This document shows, piece by piece, positions 35,160 through 47,810 of a DNA stretch of 64,000 nucleotides (positions are counted from its first letter, which is position 1; each line of letters opens with the position of its first letter). Source of the stretch: Eucommia ulmoides (taxonomy: Eukaryota > Streptophyta > Magnoliopsida > Garryales > Eucommiaceae); assembly GCA_016647705.1 (NCBI GenBank), contig CM028336.1:18054880-18118879 (forward strand). Reading direction: 5' to 3'. Under the pieces are notes generated by a model. That model was not told where the DNA came from. It ran no database searches and saw only the letters and a program-made list of their open reading frames with translations. The position numbers and the translations under genes are program-made.

Positions 35160-36570
35160 ATATTCCCCACATGTTTAAAAAATATTGAACCTTATACTCC
35201 TCACCCACAAAGAATGATGCATCCAACTTAATTCTTTTTCTGCTATAGTAGTAGAACATTGTATATTATATATTGACCACTTACTGTAGGTGCAACTTTT
35301 CTCGCTCGATATAACGATCGATACGTTTTCTCCACTTCATGTGTGATGAACTCAATCTTTGGGTCATACATGGTGGGTACCATCAAATTGATCAGACACG
35401 GTAATGACATGCATGTTTTCTTTTGTTTCACACTTTCGGTTTTGTTGTGCACATATACAGTGAAATACCTTAATAGTGTGTAGCCAAGCCATACTCTTCA
35501 AGCGACGTTTGTTGAAGCATTTGACTAGACAAAAGAAGGTCAATTTCATAAGGATAGTGATAAGTGGACATCAACAAACCTGGGGTACACTATTAAATGA
35601 TTGAACTATATTTGTAATTAGCAACCCATACTAACTACCACTACCTTTTAAGTGTAAACTAGAATAATGGTATGATTCTTTTCAATGCAAAGCTAAGACA
35701 ATTTGCAAGATAACAATTAACTCTTCAAAAGTCCAGTGAAAATACCCAATTAGCGTACCTCTTGTTAGATTGGTACGTAGGGGAGTTAAAATTTCAACGA
35801 GTAACTTAATCTTGCTAGTGGTGAAAGTTCTTCTTGTAACCAAATCTAACAAATTTTGTGATATACGTAAAAAAATATTTTTTAATTCTCTAATAAAAGC
35901 TCTTAGGTTTTTCAAAACGATTGATTTCAATGTATAATGAAAATACTCTTAGAAAGATCAATATTAAATTTCCAATTGTTTTATCACGAAGTTAATTTGA
36001 TATAATTTATAATCTATCTGTCTATATATATATATATATATGATCAACATAAGAAACATCTAGATATGAGTGTGTGTATAAGTAGATTAATCATTTCACC
36101 AAGCATGAATATAGATAAAGTGTCTCAATAAACAAGTTTGAGCATGTAAAGCATGATCTAGATATATTCCAAAGAAGCACATACTAATCATGTTCCAATA
36201 TTAAACAATAAAGATCAATCAAAGTCATGTATAATGAAACAAAATCACTAGATTTAATAATAATGATGTGTACTTTTTGCATCTTCCAGGATGACCGAAT
36301 TTCCTCCTTATTGACTCCCTTATAACCTTAGAACATTACAAAATTTGGCTTGAAGGACCTTATATTGGTTTGGCACTCGTGGAATCACTCCCTTGTTTTT
36401 ATGTTGTGTTTATCACACTATATCATTCATTGAAGAATCAAGAGGTATTTGTAAAGGAAGATAAATGTATAACTATTAAGATTAGACCCTCACCCTTATT
36501 TAATACGTGCAACTACATGGGGTTGATATAGGATTTGACAAGGTAGCGATTGTTGCACCAAATCTGACAT
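35160..36570. other. Unassigned region with an unrecognised coding-like remnant
   Basis: On the minus strand 35243-35549 holds two overlapping reading frames with protein-like wording (MVPTMYDPKIEFITHEVEKT, SLYRARKVAPTVSGQ; FHCICAQQNRKCETKENM). I do not recognise it. The rest is AT-rich, with a TA run near 36022-36042. No element ends were found. Confidence 0.35.
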
Positions 36571-37790
36571 CAAAAGGCAATTAATTCGAGAAAGAGTTTA
36601 AGGGCCTCCTTATCGGCCTGGACCATTGGTCCACCCACAAAGTCGAGTGGACGGGAGCCTGAAAACATGAGAACACTAATTAGCTCAGATGAAATAAACC
36701 TACATCAAGCACAAGTAAACATTTTGGGATTTACCTCACAGCAAGTTTGAAAGACACTTGTGATCTTCTAGGATGGGTCATCGCCAACCACCCAGTCGTA
36801 GTCCATTGGTATGATATGGACCAATGCCCACAACCTCATAACCTGGGACTTTTGAGGGCACAAGCCTTTGCGTTCAACCCCATAATCACCTACTAAATCC
36901 ACATGGATGAATCCAAGGTTTCATCAAGAACGATGGGAGCAGCAGGGGTATGAGAATTATCCCCCTCTTCGGTGAGGTCTTAGATCAGATCTTTGGGGTG
37001 CTCCTCCATCTTTGTTTTACTTTCCTAAGGATATTAAGGAAGATCTATCTAGCCTTCTTCATGGGGCACTCTCTTATTGCCACCCCAGTAATTAATCGTA
37101 TGTCTAGAGCCTGTTTGGTTTAATTGGGAAGGGCCCTCGCCCTGGGCAATGTGGCGGGGGCGCCGTCAATGGTAGCAGCAATGAAAAACCTCTTCTTTAA
37201 GAGTATCTCTTTCTCCCAAGCAGATATTGTTCGTCCAGACATCTATATAAAACAAAATCACAAGTTAAATGGACAAAGTCAACAGTTTTTAGTGCGAAAA
37301 AATAAATAGATTGTGTTTGGGAATACTCTCTTATTCAGATTGAGGGCATGAATTAGTCTATATCCTGCTCGAGTTTGAGGATGATTTATTCTCTGCCTCC
37401 TTACTCAGGGCTAAGGATGCTAGTTATGTCCCGAATAACATCTAGCTCGTACGACCATCGGAGGGGAACACATATCGAAAAATAAGGGCGGGCTCCCCTC
37501 TCACCGAGCAAGGGGCATAGTCAAAGATTGCCCTCCCGATCATTTGGTTGCTCAGTACTATCTGCGGGGTCGAGCCTAACAGAAAGCTCAACCCTATAAA
37601 CATCTTGCAAAGATGAACCAGTGGTACCAAATGTCTAGTGTCATCACCAGGGACATTACCAAACCAACGGAAAAAACCAAAGGTTCCAGACTTTCTAGGC
37701 ATCGCCGAAGAAGTCGATCAGAAATGAAAAATGAACGTGTAAAAAAGCTATAAACTAAAGGAAATTATAAAATACGGAAATAAAAAATCT
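36571..37790 (-). pseudogene. Antisense extra ORF of a third Tat-type Gypsy copy, with introns
   Basis: Minus-strand coding-like blocks (37442-37702 with RAIFDYAPCSVRGEPALIFR; about 37330-37390 with ENKSSSNSSRI; 37000-37242 beginning MSGRTISAW) are followed by a block starting GSRPLDFVGGPMVQADKEAL below 36658. A consensus intron lies at 36659-36734 (GTAAATCC to TTTTCAG), and an acceptor TTTTATATAG at about 37243. The wording and exon arrangement resemble the database family of putative gypsy-type transposase proteins found antisense in Tat elements. The sense element would be on the plus strand. Decayed. A host gene is a less likely alternative. Confidence 0.5.
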
Positions 37791-38009
37791 AAAACACCAG
37801 AAATGAGGAGGATTAAAATCACACAGAAATATCATTCCGCAATTTCAAAAACATGTTAGTATCTAAGGAAACAGGTTGTTGGAATTAAGAAGCCTGGTGC
37901 ACCAAAAAGGTCTAGGACGTTTTTTAAGTATAAGCGTTAAGAAAGCAAGAGTTGCAAAAGGGTCACACTGATACGACCCTCTGCTTGTTATAAAAGTTTT
38001 AATAGTCCA

Positions 38010-39429
38010 TGTTAAGATAATTGAGAAGTGGGGAACGAACCATAAATTGATATTTGTTGTGACAAAAACTGGGTTCTGTCCTGTTTTAATATTACTCGCA
38101 AGCGTACGAATCAATTGTAGTACGGAAGCGAAGTCGATCCCACGAGGATTGTTTATAGGAAAATTTAATCCGTCCAATTTAATTAAATTATAATCTAGTT
38201 GAAAATGATTTTGTATTTTAAAAAAATGAAAAACTAAATAAACTATGAAATACTTACTTTAACTAGATTTAAGATGGAAAAAAAAAATACTAAGATTTCA
38301 GAATCCACAGACGTCTAATTAATTAGTTCTATTATTGTGTTGACTCCAAATTTTTTAGTAATAGTAGGGTAATCAATCCTACTATCCTCTTAAGAATTTA
38401 GAAATTAAGCCCGATGTAGATCTCAAGTTGGTTTTTCTGGATCTTTAGAAAACAGTAATTCTTAAGTATTATTTGTATACAATTTAATGGAAAACACAAA
38501 ATCAAAATATGTACTTGATTAATAAAGATCCAAGCATTAAATAATCCATAACAATCAATGATACATGATATAAAAGATGAAATCATTTATTTAATTAAAA
38601 AACCGTAAAAGTTGAATTGCAATTTATTTAGAATCAACACAACATAAAATTTAATTAATTACACATGATTTCATCTTCAATCTTAGTATAAAGAAATTTA
38701 GAAATACATAATAGAAGAAAACAAAACCTTATTGACAATTAACATCTTCCACTGAAACGTGAAATTTCAGAGAAATAACCAGTAGCCCTCTTATCTATAA
38801 ACAACCAATCCGCCCAATAACCAAAATATACTATCCTCTGAACAACCAATGGCACTCTCTATAGGAAGCTTGTTGTGACAAAAATGGTCATACAAAGTTG
38901 GGCACATGGGGGGTGGGTGCACCGAATTTCGGTGCACCCTGTGTACTTTGGGTAGAAAGCAAGGCTCTCTCCCCTTGGCTGTATATGCGGCCAGTTATAA
39001 AGCTGACCACATATGCGGCCAATAATTCTGGTCGTACAGCGACTAGTGCAACTGGTCGTTGTGAAACCAGTGTTGGTCTTACGTGCGACCAGTGTACACA
39101 CCTCCCCCACCTCGGTTGGTCGTGATCTGTCCAGACTTCTCTCGTTTTCGTCTATTTCTTGTCCATTTTGTTCCGAATTAACGCGTTTTTATTCTATTTC
39201 AAAAAATCTGTAAAAACAAAGAAAATAAATCAATTACTATTTTTTAATTTACTTAAGAGATTAACAAAACTTAATTTAACGGTGTTAAATCGCATAAATG
39301 CGGTGCGATCAATATTATGAAAAGTGATACAGTTATAATATAACGATATACACATATTTATAGAGGAAGTGGGGGCTAGGGTTTTGCCCTAATGGGCCAC
39401 GTGGGCCAAGCCCATATAATACATTTACA
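38010..39429 (-). repeat. 3' LTR of the Ale-like element, split by a solo LTR
   Basis: Its outer parts (38010-38054 and 39312-39429) align with the 5' LTR. The middle 38055-39311 plus one ATATT copy is an insertion. Confidence 0.88.
38055..39311 (-). repeat. Solo LTR (Athila/Ogre-like) nested in the Ale-like 3' LTR
   Basis: 1257 bp with TG/CA ends (TGTTGTGAC on the left, GCGATCA on the right), flanked by the perfect duplication ATATT (38050-38054 and 39312-39316). The minus strand near its 3' end reads ACGCTTGCGAGTAATATT, like the LTR at 1300-2679. GCGGCCAG and CTGGTCG motifs cluster at 38980-39100. No coding sequence. Confidence 0.88.
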
Positions 39430-40480
39430 TCCCCCTCAAACTCAAGGCGATAAGTAAGAGGAGAACTTAAGTTTGGAAATCAGAGAGTGAAAGTGTCCGA
39501 ATGGATGAGCCTTAGTAAAAATGTTTGTTGTCTGATCGGTTGAACTGACGGATTGTAGACGAACCGTATTCTAAAAAATATGATGACAGATGAAGTGGCC
39601 ATCAATCTCGATGTGTTTGGTACGCTCATGGAATACATCATTGTGAGCGATCTAAATAGTACTCATGTTGTCACAGTGTAGGATAGTGGCAGCAGGAGAA
39701 GAGACGCCTATGTTAGCGAGGAGTCATCGAAGCCAGAGAAGTTCTTGAGTTGCATCAGCCATGGCATGATATTCAGCTTCAATACTGGAGCGAGCAACCA
39801 CAATTTATTTCTTACTACGGATAGATGTTAGCCTCGCCACTGGAGCAAGTGTCTCTTCATAGTCAATGTCATATTCCTGAGCGAATCATTTAGCAACAAG
39901 TCAGGCTTTATATTATTCAACAGAGCCATCAAAGAGCGTCTTGATTTTAAACACCCATTTATACCCAATAGGAGTTTTTCCAGGGGGTAGATCAACAATA
40001 TCCCAAGTATGAGTTTTAGCGAGGGCCTAAAGTTTTTCATCCATTACTTTCTGCCAAAGAGGATTAGTACTAGCCTCTTTATAGGATCGAGGCTCCTACA
40101 GATGAAGTATAGTGGAAAAATAATAAAAATCAGTAAGGAAATGTGGACGATGAGTTACCCTGGTAGAACGACGAGGGTGTTCTGGAGCGTGGGTCTCAGA
40201 AGCAGTTGGTACATAATCATCGGCCACATGAGAAGTCTCAGGCATGGTCACTGGAGCTGGAAAGGTGATATCAGCCGATGATTCAGGAGTGGGTTCAGCT
40301 GGTGGGTCTAGGGTGGACTCAGCATAAGGTGCAGGGTTGGGAACAACAGGTGGTGCTAGAGTGGACTCAATAGTACCTGGAACTGTATCATCTGGAAATA
40401 ACTCAATGGATGGATCAGTAAAGAATCAAGAGTTAGTGAGGGTTAACATGTCAAATGACTGTAAGGAAGAAAACATTTAA
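39430..40480 (-). pseudogene. RT and RNase H remnants of the Ale-like element
   Basis: Several frames carry Copia wording, for example INGCLKSRRSLMALLNNIKP (RT, 39828-40040). Nearer the polypurine tract lies the RNase H tail, with its host-recognition stretch and SSTDQTTNIFTKAHP. Decayed. Confidence 0.7.
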
Positions 40481-40484
40481 TGTT

Positions 40485-41112
40485 CTAAAAAAATAACATG
40501 TCTCGAGATACGAAGAGTTTTAGAAATGGGATCCCAGCACCGATACCCTTTATGTTCAATACCATATCCAAGAAAACAACACAGACGAGCCCTTGGTTCC
40601 AGTTTGTTGTATTCATGTGGTTTGAGAAGAACAAAACAGGCACAACCAAAGACTCTGAGTTCAGAGTAATCAGGACTTTTACCAAAAAGGCATTCAATTG
40701 TAGACTAGTTTTTGATTGTAGCAGAAGGGACACGGTTTATTGTGTAGACAGCTGTGAAAGCAGCGTCATCCCAAAAACGCTCAAGACATGATGAAAAAAT
40801 GAGAAGAGTACGAACTGTGTCAAGAATATGTCTATGTTTATATTCGACTCATCCATTTTGTTGGGATGTACAAGGACACGAGCGATAGGGGAGCGTGCCA
40901 TTTTTGTGAAACAGATTAAGAAAAGTACGATCCTTGTATTCCATTGTATTATACGAGCGAAAAACTTTTATATTTATAGAAAATTGGGTTTGAACCATCG
41001 AAGAATACTTAAAATATATTTGGAATAGTTCGGATCGATATTTCATAAGAAACAACCATGTATATCGAGAGTATTCGTCCACAAAGATAACAAAGTAACG
41101 AAATCCACCCAT
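40485..41112 (-). pseudogene. Integrase remnant of the Ale-like element
   Basis: FRYFVIFVDEYSRYTWLFLM and the QNG end (40849-41112) are the integrase core. The C-terminal wording with an SRDMLFF-type ending occurs at 40485-40733. Decayed. Confidence 0.8.
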
Positions 41113-41682
41113 TGAGGTATGAGGAGAAAGCCCCCAAATATCAGAATGAATTAAATCAAAGGGTACAAGGGAAATAGACTGACTTTCTTTTAAAGGTAGG
41201 GCTGATTGTTTGGCAAGTTGGCAATAGATACATTTGAATAACTCATGTTGAACTAAACCTAACTGACCACTAGAGATTAGAGATTTTAGTCAGCTAGATG
41301 AAATATGGCCTAATCGAGCATGCCACATTTGGGATAGTGAGAGATTAGCTGGTGGTTGTGGAGATAAAGATGAAGATATCGGTGGTGGTAGTGAGGTTGC
41401 ACAGGTTGATGAAGGGACTTGGGGTTGTGGTGGTGATGGAGTTGGAGATGGAAAGTATAAACAGGTAAGTTCAAATAGGCGTCCAACCTTACGACTAGTC
41501 CTAAGAGTTTCTCCTGTCTAAGGATCCTACACACGACAACCACTATTAGAAAACATGACTTCAAATCCCAATTCACAAAGTAGCCCAACAGATAAGAGAT
41601 TTAAGGTGAGTTTAGGAATCAAATACGTGTTAGGAACAGAAATATGGAAAGTAAAAACCTGACCGATATGGGTAACAAGCAT

Positions 41683-42027
41683 TTAAGAACCATCAGCGAT
41701 ATGAATACTAGGGATATTCATAGCGGAGAGTTTGGTTGAAAAAATATGGGGATCAGATGTCATATGATTGTGACAAGAAGAATCAAAGAACCAAGATGAG
41801 TTACCTGTAGTAAGTGAGAGAGCAAGGAAAAGGTTTGTATCATTACCAATGTTGGAGAAGATATGAAGGAGGAGTAAGGCCAAATCTGCAATAGACATGG
41901 TGACAATAGTGGAGGTAGGATCCAAACCCTCTTTGGCATTGATAATGAGAGAAGAACCTACAGACATCGTTGTTGAACCTGGAAAAGCTGTTGTCATGGA
42001 TGGATTCAAAATGCCAAAATTGTCCAT
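41683..42027 (-). pseudogene. Gag start and protease region remnant of the Ale-like element
   Basis: After a short N-terminal stretch the sequence has NSSWFFDSSCHNHMTSDP, the protease active-site area of Copia elements. The leader at 42100-42790 is non-coding. Confidence 0.7.
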
Positions 42028-42807
42028 GAACCAGTATTAAATCTCCAAGAATCGTGCGAGAAACGGGTGAACCGACGTAGAAACCACACAAATATAAAGA
42101 AAAGTATATACTGTGAGCCTCAAATCACCAAACAGAGGCCAAAAAATAGAATCAAAATGTCAAAAAATCCCAAGAACCGATCGAACTTTACAAAAAATGG
42201 TCTAAAAAAGCCTGAACCAGTCAAAGAGAAGTACCTTAGCCGAACCGGTGACGTGGCGGTCAATGGATTATATAGTAGTCAACGTGATGACATGGCACTT
42301 AGGTGGAACTGACATAGTGCTTAGGTGGCACTAACATGGATGCTGACTAGGTGTTGATTGGGCTACTAACGATGCGTGGATCTAATGCGAATAGCGAGCC
42401 GACCTTTTGCGCCATGCGTGAGGGCATATGTGGCATCAGAATGGAATTGTTTTTACATAGTTCAAATCGTCTCAATCTGACGGTTCCAATGGCATATTGT
42501 GGGATTGATTTAGAGCCCTAGTTAAGGCTTTAGATCCCAAAAGCCGAGACAACGAAGAGTGATGGTACTGCAGGCTGTTGACAGCACGTAAGAGCTCATG
42601 TAATCTCCGATGGCGGTGATTTTGGTGGCATTATGTTTGTTTCTGCAAGACGAAGATGGTGGTATGATGGTTGTTGATACTAGAGAAAGAATGAAGCTTA
42701 CAGTAGCGATAAAAGTCTTGGGAAAATAAGGGCGGCGGCGGCAGAGGCTTTAAGGTTGCAAAAATTTTAGGGAGAACATGTCCAAAAATGACTGGCTCTT
42801 GATACCA

Positions 42808-42965
42808 TGTTAATATAATTGAGAAGTGAGGAATGAACCATGAATTAATATTATGAAAAGTGATACAGTTATAATACAACGATATACACATATTTATAGG
42901 GGAAGTGGGGGCTAGGATTTTACCATAATGGGCTACATGGGCCAAGCCCATATAATACATTAACA
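42808..42965 (-). repeat. 5' LTR of the Ale-like element
   Basis: 158 bp. On the minus strand it begins TGTTAATGTATTATATGGGC and ends next to the PBS at 42807. Confidence 0.88.
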
Positions 42966-43930
42966 GTCCAAATCAATTCATGAGATTTGACGGTTAAGGA
43001 TTTCAGCCGTCATCGGGGTAACAAAATGACGCATCTGTGAAATCGTTCAATCATCAAATACATACCAAGTTTGGGTGCAAAAATCAAAGCAACGAGATGC
43101 TCAATATTTTAGTTTTAAGCCTCAAGACTTCATCTTACACCTTAACCAAATATTCCATGTCCCCGTAATTCTCGAACCTCGAGAATAAGGGACATCTGAT
43201 AATGGATATGAAGTTCCAGGACCCTTATATTAATGAAACTCACGTGCAATGCACGTGAGCCTGAGCATGACTAGTGGATAATCATATACAATGCACATGA
43301 GCCCAATCATGACTCGTGGGTACCCAAGAATTCTGCCCGGGACCCTAGGTCGAATACTGAGATCCTGTTCAATACCGATTACAACCTTGAGTCACTCAAG
43401 AAATGAGCTCAAGTCTACACATGGTAGTTTATCCTATAGATAACCGAGGAATTTCCAAACCACACCATATGCTTGGGTTTCGACCCTTACTCGAGGACGG
43501 TTAGCGAAATCCATTGTATAAGGAAAGGGGATCGGATAGCCAATATGACAACTATGATGCTTCAATCCTACGAATCTTTTGAAGCATTAATGGGGATTAA
43601 CCAAATTTTTGGGGAAGTCTTGTCAATAGGGGGTTATCATGCCAATGTTATACTCAATCATAACTCTACCAGAGCTCTATTTATTCTTATGTCGGAGGAG
43701 CAACACCGGCAGACCCACTCGAGTGCATTATATACAGGAAACAAAGCTTAGGAGAATCATATTTCAGGATCAAAGTGGACCATAGCAGATGATGCATATT
43801 ACTACATCATCAATATTAAAGCGATCTCATATGTTATCATGTCGGGACAAGTTTGTCTCCCTTAAAACGAAAGGGCAAATTCGTTAGATAATTTCTACTA
43901 TCTTTTCTTCCTACTAGATTTTAATTCAGG
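42966..43930. other. Unassigned segment, possibly the rest of the third Tat-type copy
   Basis: GC-moderate sequence that continues 37791-38009 across the Ale-like insertion. A 92-codon open stretch (43473-43751) is not recognised. A palindrome with two CACGTG cores lies at 43239-43259. It could be the 3' LTR of the Tat copy represented by 36571-37790, but I found no partner LTR. Confidence 0.35.
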
Positions 43931-45222
43931 GTTGAACTTTTATATAAAAATGATTTATTAAGTATTTTATGATCCAATTATTTGTGGGATTCAATCTTAA
44001 TTTGGATATTTGAATATATCAATGTATTCTATGTGGTGAGAATACGACTGTAGTATAGTTAATTGTGTAAAACTCATTTAAGAGGTGAATTAAAATTTTC
44101 ATTAAAGTAACCACTTAAAGATGTTGATTCATATGTTGTGTGGGTCATCCCACACTGATAACGAAAGAAGATGAAGAGTCATTAATTAAGACTCTGGTTA
44201 CCTCTTGAAGGAAAATACTCTCAGGTATTGAAATGATATGGACAGAAAGTAGGCTAAACATTAGAAAATAAATAAAGCAACATACGCGGACTGTCGTTGA
44301 GTGATCGTTGCCTGGCCTAGCCAAACTCGGCCTCAGGTCTGAGTCCTAAGTCCTGGGCCAGTGGCTTGTGGCCTTGGGGTCTTAGGGAATGCTTGGGTTA
44401 GACTCGGTATGTTTGGTACATAATCCGAAAGTCCAACCCAAGAAAAGCCAAAAAAGCTTAATTATTTAAGCTTGTAACAACAGAGAGTTACATATTTAGG
44501 GACTCTTCAGGTGTATAACTGTAGAGAGTTACAAACCTAGAAATTCTTTAGATGTATAGTAGTAGAGAGTTACTGTTATCCATTTATTTCCATCTTAAAT
44601 AAGAAATTTGAGACTTCTTCAGTTACTGGTTTTGCGCCCTATAGAAGAGAATGTTTTCTCAACATATAGACGTCAATTTCTTAGCTTGCATTGCATTTCT
44701 TCAAAGAAATTTTTGAGTGTTTTTTGTTGTTCTTGAGAGAGTTCATTATATTTCTTATTCGTTGTGTTTCTAGCTTCCAATGGTTGTACTAGAAGCTATT
44801 TGGTCGTTGTATCCTAAGGGGTAGACACTCATTCAAACCATAGGCACCTTGTAGGGGTGAAATCTACTTTAAGAACTAAATGTCAAACAATTGGCTTGAT
44901 CTTTTCCTGTTATTTCTATTTTTGTTTTGTTCTATAATACAGTAAGTATATTTGATGCGAACCTCACCAATAATTAGTGGGACCCGAGGTCCTTTGATGG
45001 TGCTTGTTGGTTCTCATCAATATTTATTTTTGTTTTAGTCTATATTACAATAATTATCTTGTTTCTGTTTTTCCTTCAATATTGTAATATTAATTTTTTT
45101 CTATCCTTCTATATTGTCATATGTTATCTGGAATATTTCTTCAATAAAAAAATTAGATATGTTTTATCTTTTTTTTTTATATATTTTTAATTAATAATTA
45201 TTTGATTAATTTCTGGACCACA
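43931..45222 (+). repeat. Left LTR of the old Copia
   Basis: It begins near TTGAACTTTTATATAAAAATG-type wording and ends CTGGACCACA. It contains three copies of a 45-bp repeat with GTAACTGTAGAGAGTTAC (about 44476-44575). Confidence 0.75.
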
Positions 45223-45248
45223 ATTAATGAATAATCTTAAAGCAAATT

Positions 45249-46474
45249 TTGAATATTCTTATACTGTTTTGGGTTTTTATTTTCTTTCAGGAAATATGTC
45301 TTCCATATATGTTATTTTTACCTCTTCTACGGCTGCAAATCAAGGTGTTACACCACCTGCTAACAGCGCTTGTTGCTTGTCCTATGTCTACTCTATATAG
45401 AAAAAGTCATAGAAGTTTCATGGAAACGTCTTCAAGAAGATGACAACATAAGATGTTCTTCTACCTAAAAACATTAAACTTGGCAAGATTTTTTTGTGAG
45501 GATGCTCCTACCATGACTGAACAGTCTGACACTCAGACTGTAGCTATTGTTTGCGCATGGAAACACTATGTTCCTATGCAAGAAATACATCTTGAATGGA
45601 CTGAGTAATACACTCTACAATTTGTATTGCTCATTCACGACGACTAAAGAACTATAGCAGTCCCTAGAATAAAAATACAAGACTGAAAATGCTGGGACTA
45701 AGAAAATCATAGTCGGAAGATTTTAGATTGCAAAATGGTGGACTTAAGGACAATCATCAGCCAGACTGAAGTTCTCTAAGTCCTACTGCATGACATTTAT
45801 GTAGAAGAAATTACTCTTAATTAGTCTTGTCAAGTGGCAGTTGTGATTGAGAAGTTGTTATTATCCTGAGGTGACTTCAAGAATTATCTCAAGCACAAAC
45901 GAAAGGAGATGATTCTGAAGACCTTGTTCTCAAACTAAGAATCGAAGAGGAGCATGGAATATATTATAAACGTGAGGGTCATAATTCTATGACGTCGAAA
46001 GACCATGTCATAGAAACTCACAAGAAGAGGAAGCAAAATGAATCAAGCTCAAGCAAAGGAGTTGCGAACAAAAAATTCATGGAAATTGCTATACTTGAGG
46101 CAAGTTGGGACATCGTGTTCAAGATTGCAGGAAAAACATTATACCAAAGGGAAAGAATCCTAAAAATCAGGCTCATGTGACTAAAGTGAAAAAACTTTAT
46201 TGATGAGGTTTCCTAGATGAATTTGTCAGCGATTGTATCTAAAGTCAATCTCATTGATAATCCCAATGAGTAGTATATGGATATTGGTGTTATTTGTCAT
46301 ATATGCTCAGATAAGAAGAAGTTCACCATTTATCATTTAATAGAATTTGGAGATACGCTCTATATGGGAAATTCTTTAACTTCGAAGGTTGAAGGACAAG
46401 GAAAGGTCGTGTTGAAGATGACCTCTGGTAAGGAATTTACTTTGAATAATATGTTGCATGCCGTACGAATCTGA
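45249..46474 (+). pseudogene. Gag and protease remnants of the old Copia
   Basis: Wording of Copia gag occurs in mixed frames, then the protease-associated segment 46277-46474 (MDIGVICHICSDKKKFTIYH, EGQGKVVLKMTSGKEFTLNN). Decayed. Confidence 0.65.
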
Positions 46475-46679
46475 TTTCTGGATCATTTCAGAGTAAAAAA
46501 TGATTCAGTCTAATGTTTGAGTCTGATAAAGTCTTACTTACAAAGAGTGGTGTGTATGTTGGAAAATACTATATGAATCAAGACATTTTCAAGCTCAATG
46601 TTATGACAGTAATCCCAAAGTATAATAATAAAGGCAATACTTCTTTTGCTTATATGATTAAGTCTTTAAATGTGTAGCA

Positions 46680-47760
46680 TGTTTGTTTAGGATATGTTAA
46701 TTATGATATTTTATGTAAATTAATCAATTTGAATTGAATTCCTAAATGTCAAGATAATACAAGTAAAAAATGTGAGACTTGTTTAAACTCAACATTGACT
46801 CAAATTTCTTTTCATTTAATTGAACAAAGAATATAACTTATAGATTTGGTGTATACAGATATTTGTGATTTAAAATTTGTACAAACTAAAGGTGAGAAAT
46901 AGTACTTTGTTACTTTTGTTGATGATTGTACAAGATATTTTTCATGTTTATCTCTTACGAAGAATATAACTTGTAGAGTTAATGCACACAGATATTCGTG
47001 ATTTAAAATTTGTACAAACTAAAAGTGAGAAAAAATATTTTGTTACTTTTGTTGATGAGTGTACAAGATATTTTTCATGTTTATCTCTTACAAAGTAAAG
47101 ATGAAGCATTAAACATGTTTGAACATTATAAGACTGTTGTTTGTCTTTTGGCGAGTTGTGTGCACATGTTATGATTCACCAAATCACAACACCTTATTCA
47201 TCTCAGTAAAATAGATTTATTGAAAGAAATAACAAAGTTTTTTAAAAAAAATGATGAATTCTTTGTTAATAAGTTCTGGTCTACCTCAGAACATGTCGGA
47301 GAAGGCGGTTTAAATAAGTCTCATTATGAATTGTGGAAAGGTAGAAAACCTCCATATTCATACTTAAAAGTGTGGGGTGTCTTGTAAAAGTTATGGTTCC
47401 TGATCCTAAGAAGGTTAAAAAAGGACAAAAAAAATTATTGATTGTGTATTCATTAAATATGCACAAAATAGTAGCACATACGTATTTTTTATTCATAAAT
47501 TAAAAATTGAAAATATGCATGAGAACACAATTATTGAATCGAAAAATGCATCATTCTTTATTAATGTTTTTTTCTGTATAAGACTTATGTTGATTTAAGT
47601 TTTTTAAAGACAACTACCCATACTACCTCTAGTACTTTCCAAGAGTACGAAATTGAACCTAGACACAGTAAAAGGACAAGAGTTTTCAAATGAGCCTCAT
47701 ACTTTTTGGGAGACTATGTCTACACTTGAAGCACTTCTTTGGAGAGAGGTAGTGAATAGT
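46680..47760 (+). pseudogene. Integrase remnant of the old Copia
   Basis: CETC-type finger wording near 46770, YFVTFVDDCTRYF-type core wording near 46900-47090, QQNRFIERN-like wording near 47200, and an HYELWKGRKPPYSYLKVWG stretch near 47325-47385. Decayed. Confidence 0.65.
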
Positions 47761-47810
47761 GAAATTGAATCCATATTACAAAATTATATTTAAGAATTAG
47801 TGGATCTTCC

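Larger units (their letters stand above)
38010..42965 (-). mobile_element. Ty1/Copia, Ale-like, fossil, with a nested solo LTR
   Basis: The target duplication GTCCA (38005-38009 and 42966-42970) is perfect. On the minus strand the 5' LTR is 42808-42965 (158 bp), with the PBS TGGTATCAAGAGCC beside it (42794-42807). Protease, integrase, RT and RNase H remnants follow. A polypurine tract (TTGAGTTTGAGGGGGA, ending near 39430) then precedes the 3' LTR 38010-39429. The 3' LTR is also 158 bp once a nested solo LTR is set aside. The two LTRs differ at about 13 of 158 sites by eye (8 %). Short LTRs and compact layout suggest the Ale lineage. Decayed at many places. Confidence 0.88.
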
